Origin: Desulfobacterales bacterium
Lineage (GTDB): Bacteria > Desulfobacterota > Desulfobacteria > Desulfobacterales > Desulfobacteraceae
Assembly (NCBI GenBank): GCA_022361315.1
Contig: JAKSBB010000500.1
Coordinates: forward strand, 1-5,514
Direction of reading: 5' to 3'
Length of the DNA: 5,514 bases
A model generated the notes under the pieces. That model was given only the letters and a program-made list of their open reading frames with translations. It was not told the origin of the DNA and did not search any database. The translations under genes and the position numbers were made by a program. Shown piece by piece: positions 1 through 5,044 of the stretch. How positions within the stretch are numbered: position 1 is the first letter of the stretch; each line of letters begins with the position of its first letter.

Positions 1-413
1 AACCGGTCGTAAATGGCCTGGCATTTGGAGATGATGGGGCCGCGGATGCCGCTGAATTCTGCGGTGAGGGATGACAGGGCGATAATGGTGGATGGCTGGT
101 GGTTGAAGCGGTCCAGGAAAATATCGTTAATGCCGGACACCATGGCATCGTAATCCGTGTGGTCGGTTTTTTCGAGATATTCAATATAGGGGTCGAAACT
201 TTTATTCAGCACTTCCAGCACTTCGTCAAGGATGTCCGTCTTTGAACTGTAATGGTGAAACACCGCCCCGGTGGTCATGCCGATATGATAGGCAATGTCC
301 TGAATGGTGGTCTTGTGGTATCCCAGGCGGGCAAAGAGATAGATTGCCGTGTCCAGAATTCGTTTGCGGGTGGCGATGCGTTTGGCTTCCTTTTTATTGA
401 GTGGTGCTGACAT
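1..413 (-). CDS. TetR/AcrR-family transcriptional regulator (3' end cut by window edge)
   Basis: Translating the minus strand from the ATG at 413 gives 137 codons with no stop before the left edge, so the C-terminal part of the ligand-binding domain is missing. The N-terminus is a typical TetR DNA-binding domain: helix 1 around residues 15-30 (RKRILDTAIYLFARLG), then the helix-turn-helix at about 35-55 (TTIQDIAYHIGMTTGAVFHHY), followed by the usual K-x-x-I/L stretch. Proteins of this family are cytoplasmic dimeric repressors whose divergent C-terminal domain binds a small ligand; the ligand cannot be guessed here. The start codon shares one base with the stop of the upstream gene (TAATG), and AAAGGAG lies 5 bases before the ATG inside that gene's end, so the two are probably translationally coupled. 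The regulator may control its own operon, but this is inference. Confidence 0.93.
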   Translation of the reverse strand, partial: MSAPLNKKEAKRIATRKRILDTAIYLFARLGYHKTTIQDIAYHIGMTTGAVFHHYSSKTDILDEVLEVLNKSFDPYIEYLEKTDHTDYDAMVSGINDIFLDRFNHQPSTIIALSSLTAEFSGIRGPIISKCQAIYDR

Positions 414-883
414 TAGTCTCCTTTATTCTGGGTATGGGGGTGACTTGTTTTCGGTCGGACGGCAACGACCCTGCCGCCGCCGCCCAGTTCCCGGCCGCCG
501 GTGCAGACTTCTCCCCGTCTGACATCCAGTCCCCTGGCCGACAGGGGGCCGTCCTGGTCGGCAGACCATATCCACCAGCCGGAGGTGTTCAGGTCTCTGC
601 TGAACCGGGGCAGAAGCGCCTTGAGTTCATCATCTGCGGGCAGCCGCCATTTTCGGTCCGGGATCAGGTCCTGGAGCGATGCGATCCATTGTTTCGCCTC
701 ATACCAGGTCATGTCCCGGTCCGGTCCGGCCATCCATTCCAGAGCGTGGGCGTCCTGAATCACGGGATAATCCGGTCCGGTATCGGGCGAGGGGTCAGAT
801 ACGGTGATCTTTGTGCCGCAGGTGGGACAGGTGATCTCTTCAATCGGTTCGCTCATTGATTTAGAATTCGGCGCTTGCGTCAT
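413..883 (-). CDS. DUF1566/Lcl-like domain protein with N-terminal CPTC motif
   Basis: This is a 156-residue soluble protein with no signal peptide or membrane segment. Residues 19-23 (CPTCG) form one half of a zinc-ribbon-like knuckle; no second CxxC pair follows, so metal binding by a monomer is doubtful. Residues about 44-143 match the DUF1566/Lcl C-terminal pattern, a fold related to C-type lectin and formylglycine-generating-enzyme domains: MTWYEAKQWIASL, then RKWRLPADDELKALL, then WWIWSADQDG, and a closing VVAVRP strand. Such domains are common in deltaproteobacteria and mostly of unknown role. The ATG at 883 has only a weak ribosome site (GGGCAG). An internal ATG at 856 (residue 10) has none better, so the longer form is kept. 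It is the first gene of a two-gene unit with the TetR regulator, which suggests a co-regulated partner. The tail after residue 145 is low-complexity and polar. Confidence 0.8.
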   Translation of the reverse strand: MTQAPNSKSMSEPIEEITCPTCGTKITVSDPSPDTGPDYPVIQDAHALEWMAGPDRDMTWYEAKQWIASLQDLIPDRKWRLPADDELKALLPRFSRDLNTSGWWIWSADQDGPLSARGLDVRRGEVCTGGRELGGGGRVVAVRPKTSHPHTQNKGD

Positions 884-890
884 TTTATCT

Positions 891-905
891 GCCCGGATTT
901 CGGGC
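891..905. promoter_or_regulatory. Inverted repeat just upstream of the DUF1566-tetR unit (possible operator)
   Basis: GCCCG-gattt-CGGGC is a perfect 5-bp inverted repeat with a 5-base centre. It ends 7 bases before the ATG at 883, in the 70-base gap between the PAS gene and the DUF1566 gene. TetR-family proteins usually bind short palindromes near their own promoter, so this is a candidate operator. It could equally be a small RNA hairpin in the leader. A weak -10-like TATAAG lies a little further upstream on the minus strand, without a convincing -35. Confidence 0.3.
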
Positions 906-953
906 GTAACTCTTATAGTTTAATGGGGAAGTTGTTGCATTATCCGGTGAAAA

Positions 954-970
954 GGTCAAGCATCTTGACC
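954..970 (-). terminator. Hairpin with short T run at the end of the PAS gene
   Basis: On the minus strand GGTCAAG-ATG-CTTGACC forms a perfect 7-bp stem with a 3-base loop and is followed directly by TTTTC. The stop codon TGA of the PAS/GAF gene lies within the 3' arm. The stem is modest in GC and the T run is only four bases, so termination may be partial, leaving some read-through into the DUF1566-tetR unit. Confidence 0.45.
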
Positions 971-2053
971 GATACAATCGCCGGCCCTGTCCTTTCGTTT
1001 CTTTTCAAGGTCCACCAGCATGACCATGGTCCGGTAGTTGTTCACCAGGAATTCAAAGAAGCGTTTTTCATAGGCCGTGATCTTGGATTTAAAGTTAAAG
1101 GCAATGATGGAGAGGTCTGCCTCGTTATAGGTAATGAAGTTACGGATGGGGACACCGATGAAATCCAGCACCCTGGGATCCAACGGGTTTTTCTTCAGAA
1201 AGGCCTCCGGGGAGTCATACTTTTCCATGTCATCCGATATGATTTCCGCCCTTTTCCGGGATATGTTGATGGGGGCCAGTGATTCTTTGGGAATCATAAT
1301 CACATCGGATGTTTCCACCCGGTCATCCCTGTTTTTGAATACGGCACCCACCAGATTTTTTTCTTCATCTGTCCGGGTAATGAAGACGGCGTCGTAATCC
1401 TTCAGCAGGAAGGCCGACAAAGTTTGAAAGGCATCCCCCGATGCCACCACATGTTCCAGGGTGTAGAGCAGGGTACCGGAGTAACGGACAAGATCCTGGA
1501 GTCTGAAATCAAAGATTTTTCTCAGGGTGATGTCCTGGAACCAGACCAGTATTTTGCCCTCGCTTTCTTTGGATTCCATGGCCTTGGCCTTGATATCGTA
1601 CCATTTCAAGGTAATGTCTGAAAAGGCTTCGACGCTTGGGGCGTGCGTGTCTCCGCCATTACCGTTCTTGGCCATACCAACCACAGGATCCAGCAGACCC
1701 GGACCGATTAATTCCTGAATCCGGGTAATCCGATACTCACTGAACAGATCCTGGGTTTTTCCCACGGACAGAAGGATTTCCCCGTTCCGGTCCATGATGA
1801 AGACCGGTGCTTCGGTCTGGGCCGGCAGTTCCACCAGGGCACTGAGGTGGCGCTGGCGGTATTTCACGCCGGACCTGGAAATCACCTGGACAATGAGGGG
1901 GACGATAAAGGGAACGGTGCTGTAATGATCCGTGAAAAAGCAGATAATGAAACCGATAATGGAGGCCATGATATAAATCTTGATCTGCGTCAGTTCTGCC
2001 AGCGCAAATTTAAGATAGGTGCCTAAATTGAATACCTGCTTATACTCAGACAT
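956..2053 (-). CDS. Membrane-anchored PAS plus probable GAF sensor-like protein without output domain
   Basis: This 365-residue protein has two hydrophobic segments near the N-terminus (about 24-42 and 45-59), separated by a very short TDHY turn, so almost all of it should face the cytoplasm. Residues about 80-175 look like a PAS domain: APVFIMDRNGEILL at its start, WYDIKAKAM in the middle and the typical closing strand ILVWFQDITLRK. Residues about 190-345 resemble a GAF-type domain (AVFITRTDEE, then FIGVPI, then LSIIAFNFKS, ending in a FFEFLVNNYRTMV helix). No histidine kinase, GGDEF, EAL, HTH or methyl-accepting region follows. The ATG at 2053 is preferred over an in-frame TTG at 2065 because GGAAG sits 5 bases before it; that site overlaps the TTG codon region. 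The gene follows the permease gene after 69 bases in the same direction and may be co-transcribed. It is a plausible signal receptor acting through a partner; the ligand is unknown. Confidence 0.85.
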   Translation of the reverse strand: MSEYKQVFNLGTYLKFALAELTQIKIYIMASIIGFIICFFTDHYSTVPFIVPLIVQVISRSGVKYRQRHLSALVELPAQTEAPVFIMDRNGEILLSVGKTQDLFSEYRITRIQELIGPGLLDPVVGMAKNGNGGDTHAPSVEAFSDITLKWYDIKAKAMESKESEGKILVWFQDITLRKIFDFRLQDLVRYSGTLLYTLEHVVASGDAFQTLSAFLLKDYDAVFITRTDEEKNLVGAVFKNRDDRVETSDVIMIPKESLAPINISRKRAEIISDDMEKYDSPEAFLKKNPLDPRVLDFIGVPIRNFITYNEADLSIIAFNFKSKITAYEKRFFEFLVNNYRTMVMLVDLEKKRKDRAGDCIGQDA

Positions 2054-2122
2054 GATGTCTTCCAATCTTGGTCAGATGAATCCTTATCCATATCATACTT
2101 GCCGCCTGCGGCTCAAGAAAAC

Positions 2123-2860
2123 CTACCCAAAAAGAAGGGATTTGAAAAGGGAGACCACGGACAGCACGATCAGCAGCCAGATAACCTGCCGCCGGAAGGC
2201 CGCCTCATTCCGGAATCTCTGAAATAACCCATTGCCGATACCGATACCCACTGCCAGGGGGATCGCCATCCACAGGGACAGATGAATTACCCGCTCCGAC
2301 ATCAGTCCGCTGACATAGCAGGCACCGATGGCCAGAATATCCACCACCAGGAAAAAGGCGATCATGGAGGCCCGGGATACCGCCACGGGGCGGTCGGAGG
2401 AATAGTAAAACAGGATGACCGGCGGTCCGCCCAATGCGGCCAGGCCGGACAGAAATCCCGCGCACATGCCCACGGCAGTGGTGGCCCGTGGACCGGTATT
2501 CTTGCGCATGGTCTTCTGGCGAAGCAGGGCGATTGCCGCGCAGAGAATAATCAGAGAGATGAAAATCCGGACAGGCGTCACCGGCACATGGACCAGGGCC
2601 ATGGTCCCCAGGGGCAGGGTGATTGCCGCCCCCAGAACGATCCGGGCCAACCCCCGCCAGTCCACCAGGTGGTGCACCTTATAGAACAGCCATAGGCTGC
2701 CGAGTATATCCAGGCAGAGAATCACAGGTGTCACGGTTGCCGGAGGAAAGACCAGGGCCAGGCAGAGGGCACAGATCATGGCAAAGCCGAAACCGGTATA
2801 TCCTCTGATGACGCTGGCACCGGTGACGGCAACCGCGGCAAATACTAACTCCCAATCCAT
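2123..2860 (-). CDS. TauE/SafE-family (DUF81) membrane permease
   Basis: The 245-residue product is very hydrophobic, with roughly seven to eight membrane segments. It shows the duplicated layout of TauE/SafE proteins: repeat 1 opens with GASVIRGYTGFGFAMICAL (residues about 14-32), and repeat 2 opens with GMCAGFLSGLAALGGPPVIL (about 131-150), the glycine-rich signature that recurs in both halves. Length fits the family (about 240-270). Members are inner-membrane exporters linked to sulfite, sulfoacetate or other organosulfur anions, but most are uncharacterised, so the substrate is open. The start at 2860 has AAAGGG 6 bases upstream. The gene is transcribed away from the B12-riboswitch operon, with 469 bases between the two start codons, and lies upstream of the PAS/GAF gene, which could sense a related signal (inference). 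Confidence 0.88.
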   Translation of the reverse strand: MDWELVFAAVAVTGASVIRGYTGFGFAMICALCLALVFPPATVTPVILCLDILGSLWLFYKVHHLVDWRGLARIVLGAAITLPLGTMALVHVPVTPVRIFISLIILCAAIALLRQKTMRKNTGPRATTAVGMCAGFLSGLAALGGPPVILFYYSSDRPVAVSRASMIAFFLVVDILAIGACYVSGLMSERVIHLSLWMAIPLAVGIGIGNGLFQRFRNEAAFRRQVIWLLIVLSVVSLFKSLLFG

Positions 2861-2968
2861 GACTACCCTTTCAATACGTTAAATTCACGAAACATTCGCT
2901 CTGTTTAATTCAGGAGTTGCAAATTACACCAGGTATTGCGGCAAAACAAGCCCGGTGTGAAATTCTTC

Positions 2969-2997
2969 TTGACAACCCGGTATGAATTTTCAATAAC
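2969..2997 (+). promoter_or_regulatory. Putative sigma70-type promoter of the B12-riboswitch operon
   Basis: A perfect -35 box TTGACA (2969-2974) is followed by a 17-base spacer and a -10-like AATAAC (2992-2997, four of six matches to TATAAT). Transcription would begin near 3004, about 60 bases before the conserved riboswitch core and 325 bases before the first gene. The -10 is imperfect, so the exact start is uncertain, but position, strand and spacing are right for this leader. The rest of 2861-2968 shows no gene; it should hold the divergent promoter of the TauE/SafE gene, which could not be placed with confidence. Confidence 0.55.
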
Positions 2998-3007
2998 TCA
3001 TGCTGAT

Positions 3008-3030
3008 TTCAGGTGCCGGAAACGGCTGAA
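3008..3030 (+). other. Leader RNA hairpin with GAAA tetraloop
   Basis: TTCA-(GGT bulge)-GCCG-GAAA-CGGC-TGAA can form an 8-bp stem interrupted by a 3-base bulge and closed by a GNRA-type tetraloop. If transcription starts near 3004 this hairpin would lie almost at the 5' end of the mRNA, ahead of the cobalamin aptamer. It may protect the 5' end from degradation or dock with another element; both roles are inferred. Confidence 0.35.
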
Positions 3031-3065
3031 TCCGTATAGCTTACTATCAGAACTGCTTAGATTTG

Positions 3066-3220
3066 AAAGGCCTTTGGCTATCCGGGTTGAAGGGAACCCT
3101 GTGGAAATCAGGGACGGGCCCGCCGCTGTAATCGGGGACGCGTGCTGCAGGATGCCACTGGCTGATTGGCCGGGAAGGCGCAGCACAAGGAAGATCCGAA
3201 AGTCAGAAGACCTGCCTGGA
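3066..3220 (+). ncRNA. Cobalamin riboswitch (B12 aptamer)
   Basis: The conserved blocks of the cobalamin riboswitch occur in the right order. GGGAA lies at 3092-3096, followed by the P3-like stem CCCTG-TGGAAAT-CAGGG (3097-3113). The junction GGGCCCGCCGCTGTAA ends at 3131. The arm GTGCTGC (3142-3148) pairs with GCAGCAC (3180-3186) and encloses the B12-box GCCACTG (3154-3160) and GGGAAGGC (3172-3179). The 3' block CCGAAAGTCAGAAGACCTGCC spans about 3196-3216. Binding of adenosylcobalamin or another cobalamin to such RNAs normally represses downstream B12 synthesis, cobalt or corrinoid uptake genes. The outer limits of P1/P2 are approximate. The target is the four-gene operon starting at 3330, so that operon should be most expressed when B12 is scarce. 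Confidence 0.96.
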
Positions 3221-3234
3221 ATTGAGGGTTATCT

Positions 3235-3260
3235 GCCGTTCCCCGTGGACAAGGGAAGGC
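3235..3260 (+). other. Hairpin 3' of the cobalamin aptamer
   Basis: GCC-(g)-TTCCC, a 9-base loop CGTGGACAA, then GGGAA-GGC, gives eight base pairs with one bulged G. It lies 15-20 bases past the aptamer's last conserved block, where cobalamin riboswitches often carry the P13 hairpin whose loop kisses L5 when ligand is bound. The loop pairing itself was not established here, so the P13 assignment is an inference. Confidence 0.4.
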
Positions 3261-3286
3261 TACGTCTGAGGAAAAATCAGGGCGCC

Positions 3287-3318
3287 CCGGACCTTTTGTT
3301 AACGCAATGGTACGGAGG
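3287..3318 (+). promoter_or_regulatory. Ribosome binding site with potential sequestering stem (translational expression platform)
   Basis: The ribosome site GGAGG (3314-3318) sits 11 bases before the ATG at 3330. Just upstream, CCG-G-ACC (3287-3293) can pair with GGT-A-CGG (3309-3315), giving six pairs around one G/A mismatch, with an inner TTGT/GCAA stem (3296-3299 with 3304-3307). This fold covers the first two bases of GGAGG. No strong GC hairpin followed by a long T run is seen between the aptamer and the gene, so control of translation initiation is favoured over transcription termination. The pairing is by eye and not energy-tested. Confidence 0.45.
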
Positions 3319-3329
3319 CTCGTTTTTCC

Positions 3330-4088
3330 ATGGAATTGAAAACCCTTGTTTTAGGCATCTTCATGTCAACGGCTGCCTTTGCCCTGAAAAGCGGCGGTGG
3401 TCTGGCCTACCTCTTCATCAAATCACCGGGTGGTTTAAAACGATTGAAATTATCCCTGCTGTTTGCCTTAGGCTACGGCCTGGTGTTCGGCGGCGCCGCA
3501 CTTTTAATCCACCACATTGACCTCACCGCCCATCTGGATCTTCTCCAGGCGTTTTTCAAAAGCGGGATGACCATCCACTTTGTGTTAGCGGGACTGCTCT
3601 TGGTCTGGGGGATCGGTCTGCTCCGGAAGGATCACGGCACCGGGGAAAAGAGGTCAAGAACCTGGATGGCCCTGGTGATTCCCTGCCCGGTCTGTTTTTC
3701 TGTTATCCTGCTCTCCATGGGGTTTGTCACTGCGCTTTACCCGGACGCGCCTCTGGTTGGCCTGACCCTCTATCTGGGGTTTATTTCCGTGAGCCTGATT
3801 GCCGCCTTTGGTGGTGCCTGGCTGGCGAGGGGAAACGGGGCGGAGGGTTTTGCGGAACAAAGTCTGGGGGCCCTCATGCTCTACCTTGCCGTCTACTTTC
3901 TCCTGTCCGTGATCGTTGTTCCCCAGTTTTCAGATCTGGACCGGATCTATCGGATATCCCTTTCGGATGTGCCCGTCTCCCTGACTGCGGACAAGGCATG
4001 GGTGACGGGCATTGCCCTCACTGCCCTGGCCATCGGATTCTTCAAACCGTTCAGTCATATAAACCACCCTTTTAAACGGAACGTGTAA
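3330..4088 (+). CDS. DUF2162-like polytopic membrane protein, putative transporter
   Basis: This 252-residue protein has about seven hydrophobic segments (near residues 5-30, 41-61, 82-98, 112-132, 143-165, 180-198 and 222-240). It resembles the DUF2162 putative transporters found next to MotA/TolQ/ExbB and DUF2149 genes in methanogens and deltaproteobacteria; this family call is from recalled pattern and gene order. A CPVC motif (119-122) lies inside the fourth segment (VIPCPVCFSVILL), and a histidine pair (61-62) lies at the end of the second. Both are candidate metal or thiol sites. The gene is the first after the cobalamin riboswitch, so its job is probably linked to cobalt, corrinoid or a related tetrapyrrole. 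The ATG at 3330 is chosen for the GGAGG 11 bases upstream; an ATG at 3363 (residue 12) would remove half of the first membrane segment. Eight bases separate it from the next gene. Confidence 0.78.
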   Translation: MELKTLVLGIFMSTAAFALKSGGGLAYLFIKSPGGLKRLKLSLLFALGYGLVFGGAALLIHHIDLTAHLDLLQAFFKSGMTIHFVLAGLLLVWGIGLLRKDHGTGEKRSRTWMALVIPCPVCFSVILLSMGFVTALYPDAPLVGLTLYLGFISVSLIAAFGGAWLARGNGAEGFAEQSLGALMLYLAVYFLLSVIVVPQFSDLDRIYRISLSDVPVSLTADKAWVTGIALTALAIGFFKPFSHINHPFKRNV

Positions 4089-4096
4089 ATACAATT

Positions 4097-4708
4097 ATGC
4101 AGATTATTGCCCTTTTAAAAACCTTTATTTATCTCATTGCCTCCTCCCTGTTTCTGCCGGTGCTCTTTATTCTGGCATGCCTTTTTGTATGGATGCTGGT
4201 CTATTCCGGCTCGTTTTTTCGCACCTGGCTGGACCGTCGAAGAAACGGAAAAGACCCGGAAACGCTACCGGAAAAGATCCTGGCCGGTACCTGGGAAGGT
4301 GATCTGCCCCTTTCTGTGGCCCGGGTGTTGAAGAAACTGGAAGGCCTCACCGGGCCGGCGGACGAGGTTCGGGTGTTGAACCTGCTGCGGGATGCGGAGC
4401 ACGGCATGTGGAAATCCTTGGATACCCTGAAAATGATCATTCGCATCGGCCCGGGGCTGGGTCTCATCGGTACCCTCATCCCCATGGGCACCGGCCTGGC
4501 TGCATTGGGGCAGGGGGACCTGGGGCAGCTCAGCCAGGATCTGGTGGTTGCCTTCACCACCACGGTGGTGGGTATGGCGCTGGGACTATTGGCTTACTTT
4601 TTCTTCACGGTTCAGCGCCGCTGGGTGGAGCAGGATATAAAGAACCTGGAACTGGCCGCTGAATTGCTGACCCGGAAGGATACCACCCGGAAGGAAACCA
4701 GGGGATGA
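4097..4708 (+). CDS. MotA/TolQ/ExbB-family proton channel protein
   Basis: The 203-residue product has the three-segment layout of ExbB/TolQ: an N-terminal membrane segment (about 10-38), a long cytoplasmic region (about 42-110) and two C-terminal segments (about 113-136 and 148-171). The family signature is clear: IIRIGPGLGLIGTLIPMGTGL (residues 114-134) corresponds to the ExbB APLLGLLGTV block, and VVAFTTTVVGMALGLLAYF (150-168) carries the threonine/glycine row that lines the pore. Such proteins form a pentameric proton channel around an ExbD/TolR/MotB-like subunit and turn proton flow into mechanical work on an envelope partner. Here the partner is most likely the DUF2149 product encoded next, whose start overlaps this stop by 4 bases (ATGA). 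No strong ribosome site precedes the ATG at 4097; coupling to the gene 8 bases upstream is likely. Confidence 0.92.
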   Translation: MQIIALLKTFIYLIASSLFLPVLFILACLFVWMLVYSGSFFRTWLDRRRNGKDPETLPEKILAGTWEGDLPLSVARVLKKLEGLTGPADEVRVLNLLRDAEHGMWKSLDTLKMIIRIGPGLGLIGTLIPMGTGLAALGQGDLGQLSQDLVVAFTTTVVGMALGLLAYFFFTVQRRWVEQDIKNLELAAELLTRKDTTRKETRG

Positions 4709-5040
4709 AGTATCTTAAACGCAGTCAGAACCGGGGCACCGGTTTTTCGGACAACGATCCCATGTCCGGGGTGGCCAACCTTTTTGACCTGGGGCTGGTA
4801 TTTATCGTGGGACTGCTCATTGCCCTGTTCGGTGCCTATCATATGGAAGACCTGCTGAACCAAAATTCCGAACTCACCATCGTGAAAAAATCCTCGGACG
4901 GCCAGATCGAAATCATTGAAAAAAAGGGGCGGAAAATCGACGCCATGAAAGTGACCAAGGACAAGGCCAAAGGCAAAGGCGAGCGGCTGGGTACGGCCTA
5001 TAAACTTGAAAACGGCTCCATGATTTATATACCGGATTAA
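4705..5040 (+). CDS. DUF2149 protein, probable ExbD-like partner of the proton channel
   Basis: This 111-residue protein has a short cytoplasmic N-terminus, one membrane segment (about 28-46) and a charged, probably periplasmic tail. The hallmark stretch DNDPMSGVANLFDLGLVFIV (16-35) and the end GERLGTAYKLENGSMIYIPD fit DUF2149. Asp28 at the entry of the membrane segment (NLFDLGLVF) lies where ExbD, TolR and MotB carry their essential proton-carrying aspartate (PFxDVMLVLL in ExbD/TolR), so the protein is read as the rotor/plug-type partner of the ExbB-like subunit (inference). The tail is lysine-rich (about 60-93) and much shorter than a TonB or full ExbD periplasmic domain. The ATG overlaps the previous stop as ATGA, with AGGA 9 bases upstream. 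The next gene starts 4 bases after the TAA. Confidence 0.87.
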   Translation: MKYLKRSQNRGTGFSDNDPMSGVANLFDLGLVFIVGLLIALFGAYHMEDLLNQNSELTIVKKSSDGQIEIIEKKGRKIDAMKVTKDKAKGKGERLGTAYKLENGSMIYIPD

Positions 5041-5044
5041 TCAT

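Noticed and set aside
401..859. Plus-strand open frame of 152 codons
   Set aside because: It lies antisense to the DUF1566-like gene, whose own sequence shows a recognisable domain pattern; it is a GC-rich shadow.
2054..2065. TTG start adding four residues to the PAS/GAF protein
   Set aside because: The ATG at 2053 has a good GGAAG ribosome site whose bases fall within the proposed extension, so the shorter form is more likely.
2101..2112. GCCGC-ct-GCGGC hairpin between the permease and PAS genes
   Set aside because: The 2-base loop is too tight, and no T run follows on the minus strand, so it was not called a terminator.
2890..2906. Inverted repeat AAACA-N7-TGTTT between the divergent genes
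   Set aside because: Five AT-rich pairs are expected by chance in such a region, and no link to a known operator could be made.
3277..3300. Possible intrinsic terminator formed by the GC-rich CAGGGCGCCCCGG segment and the following CCTTTTG
   Set aside because: The palindrome GGGCGCCC leaves no loop, and only four T residues follow; the sequestering stem over the ribosome site explains the region better.
2936..3520. Plus-strand open frame of 194 codons across the leader and the start of the DUF2162-like gene
   Set aside because: It runs straight through the conserved cobalamin riboswitch and overlaps the well-supported membrane protein in another frame; its composition is not protein-like.
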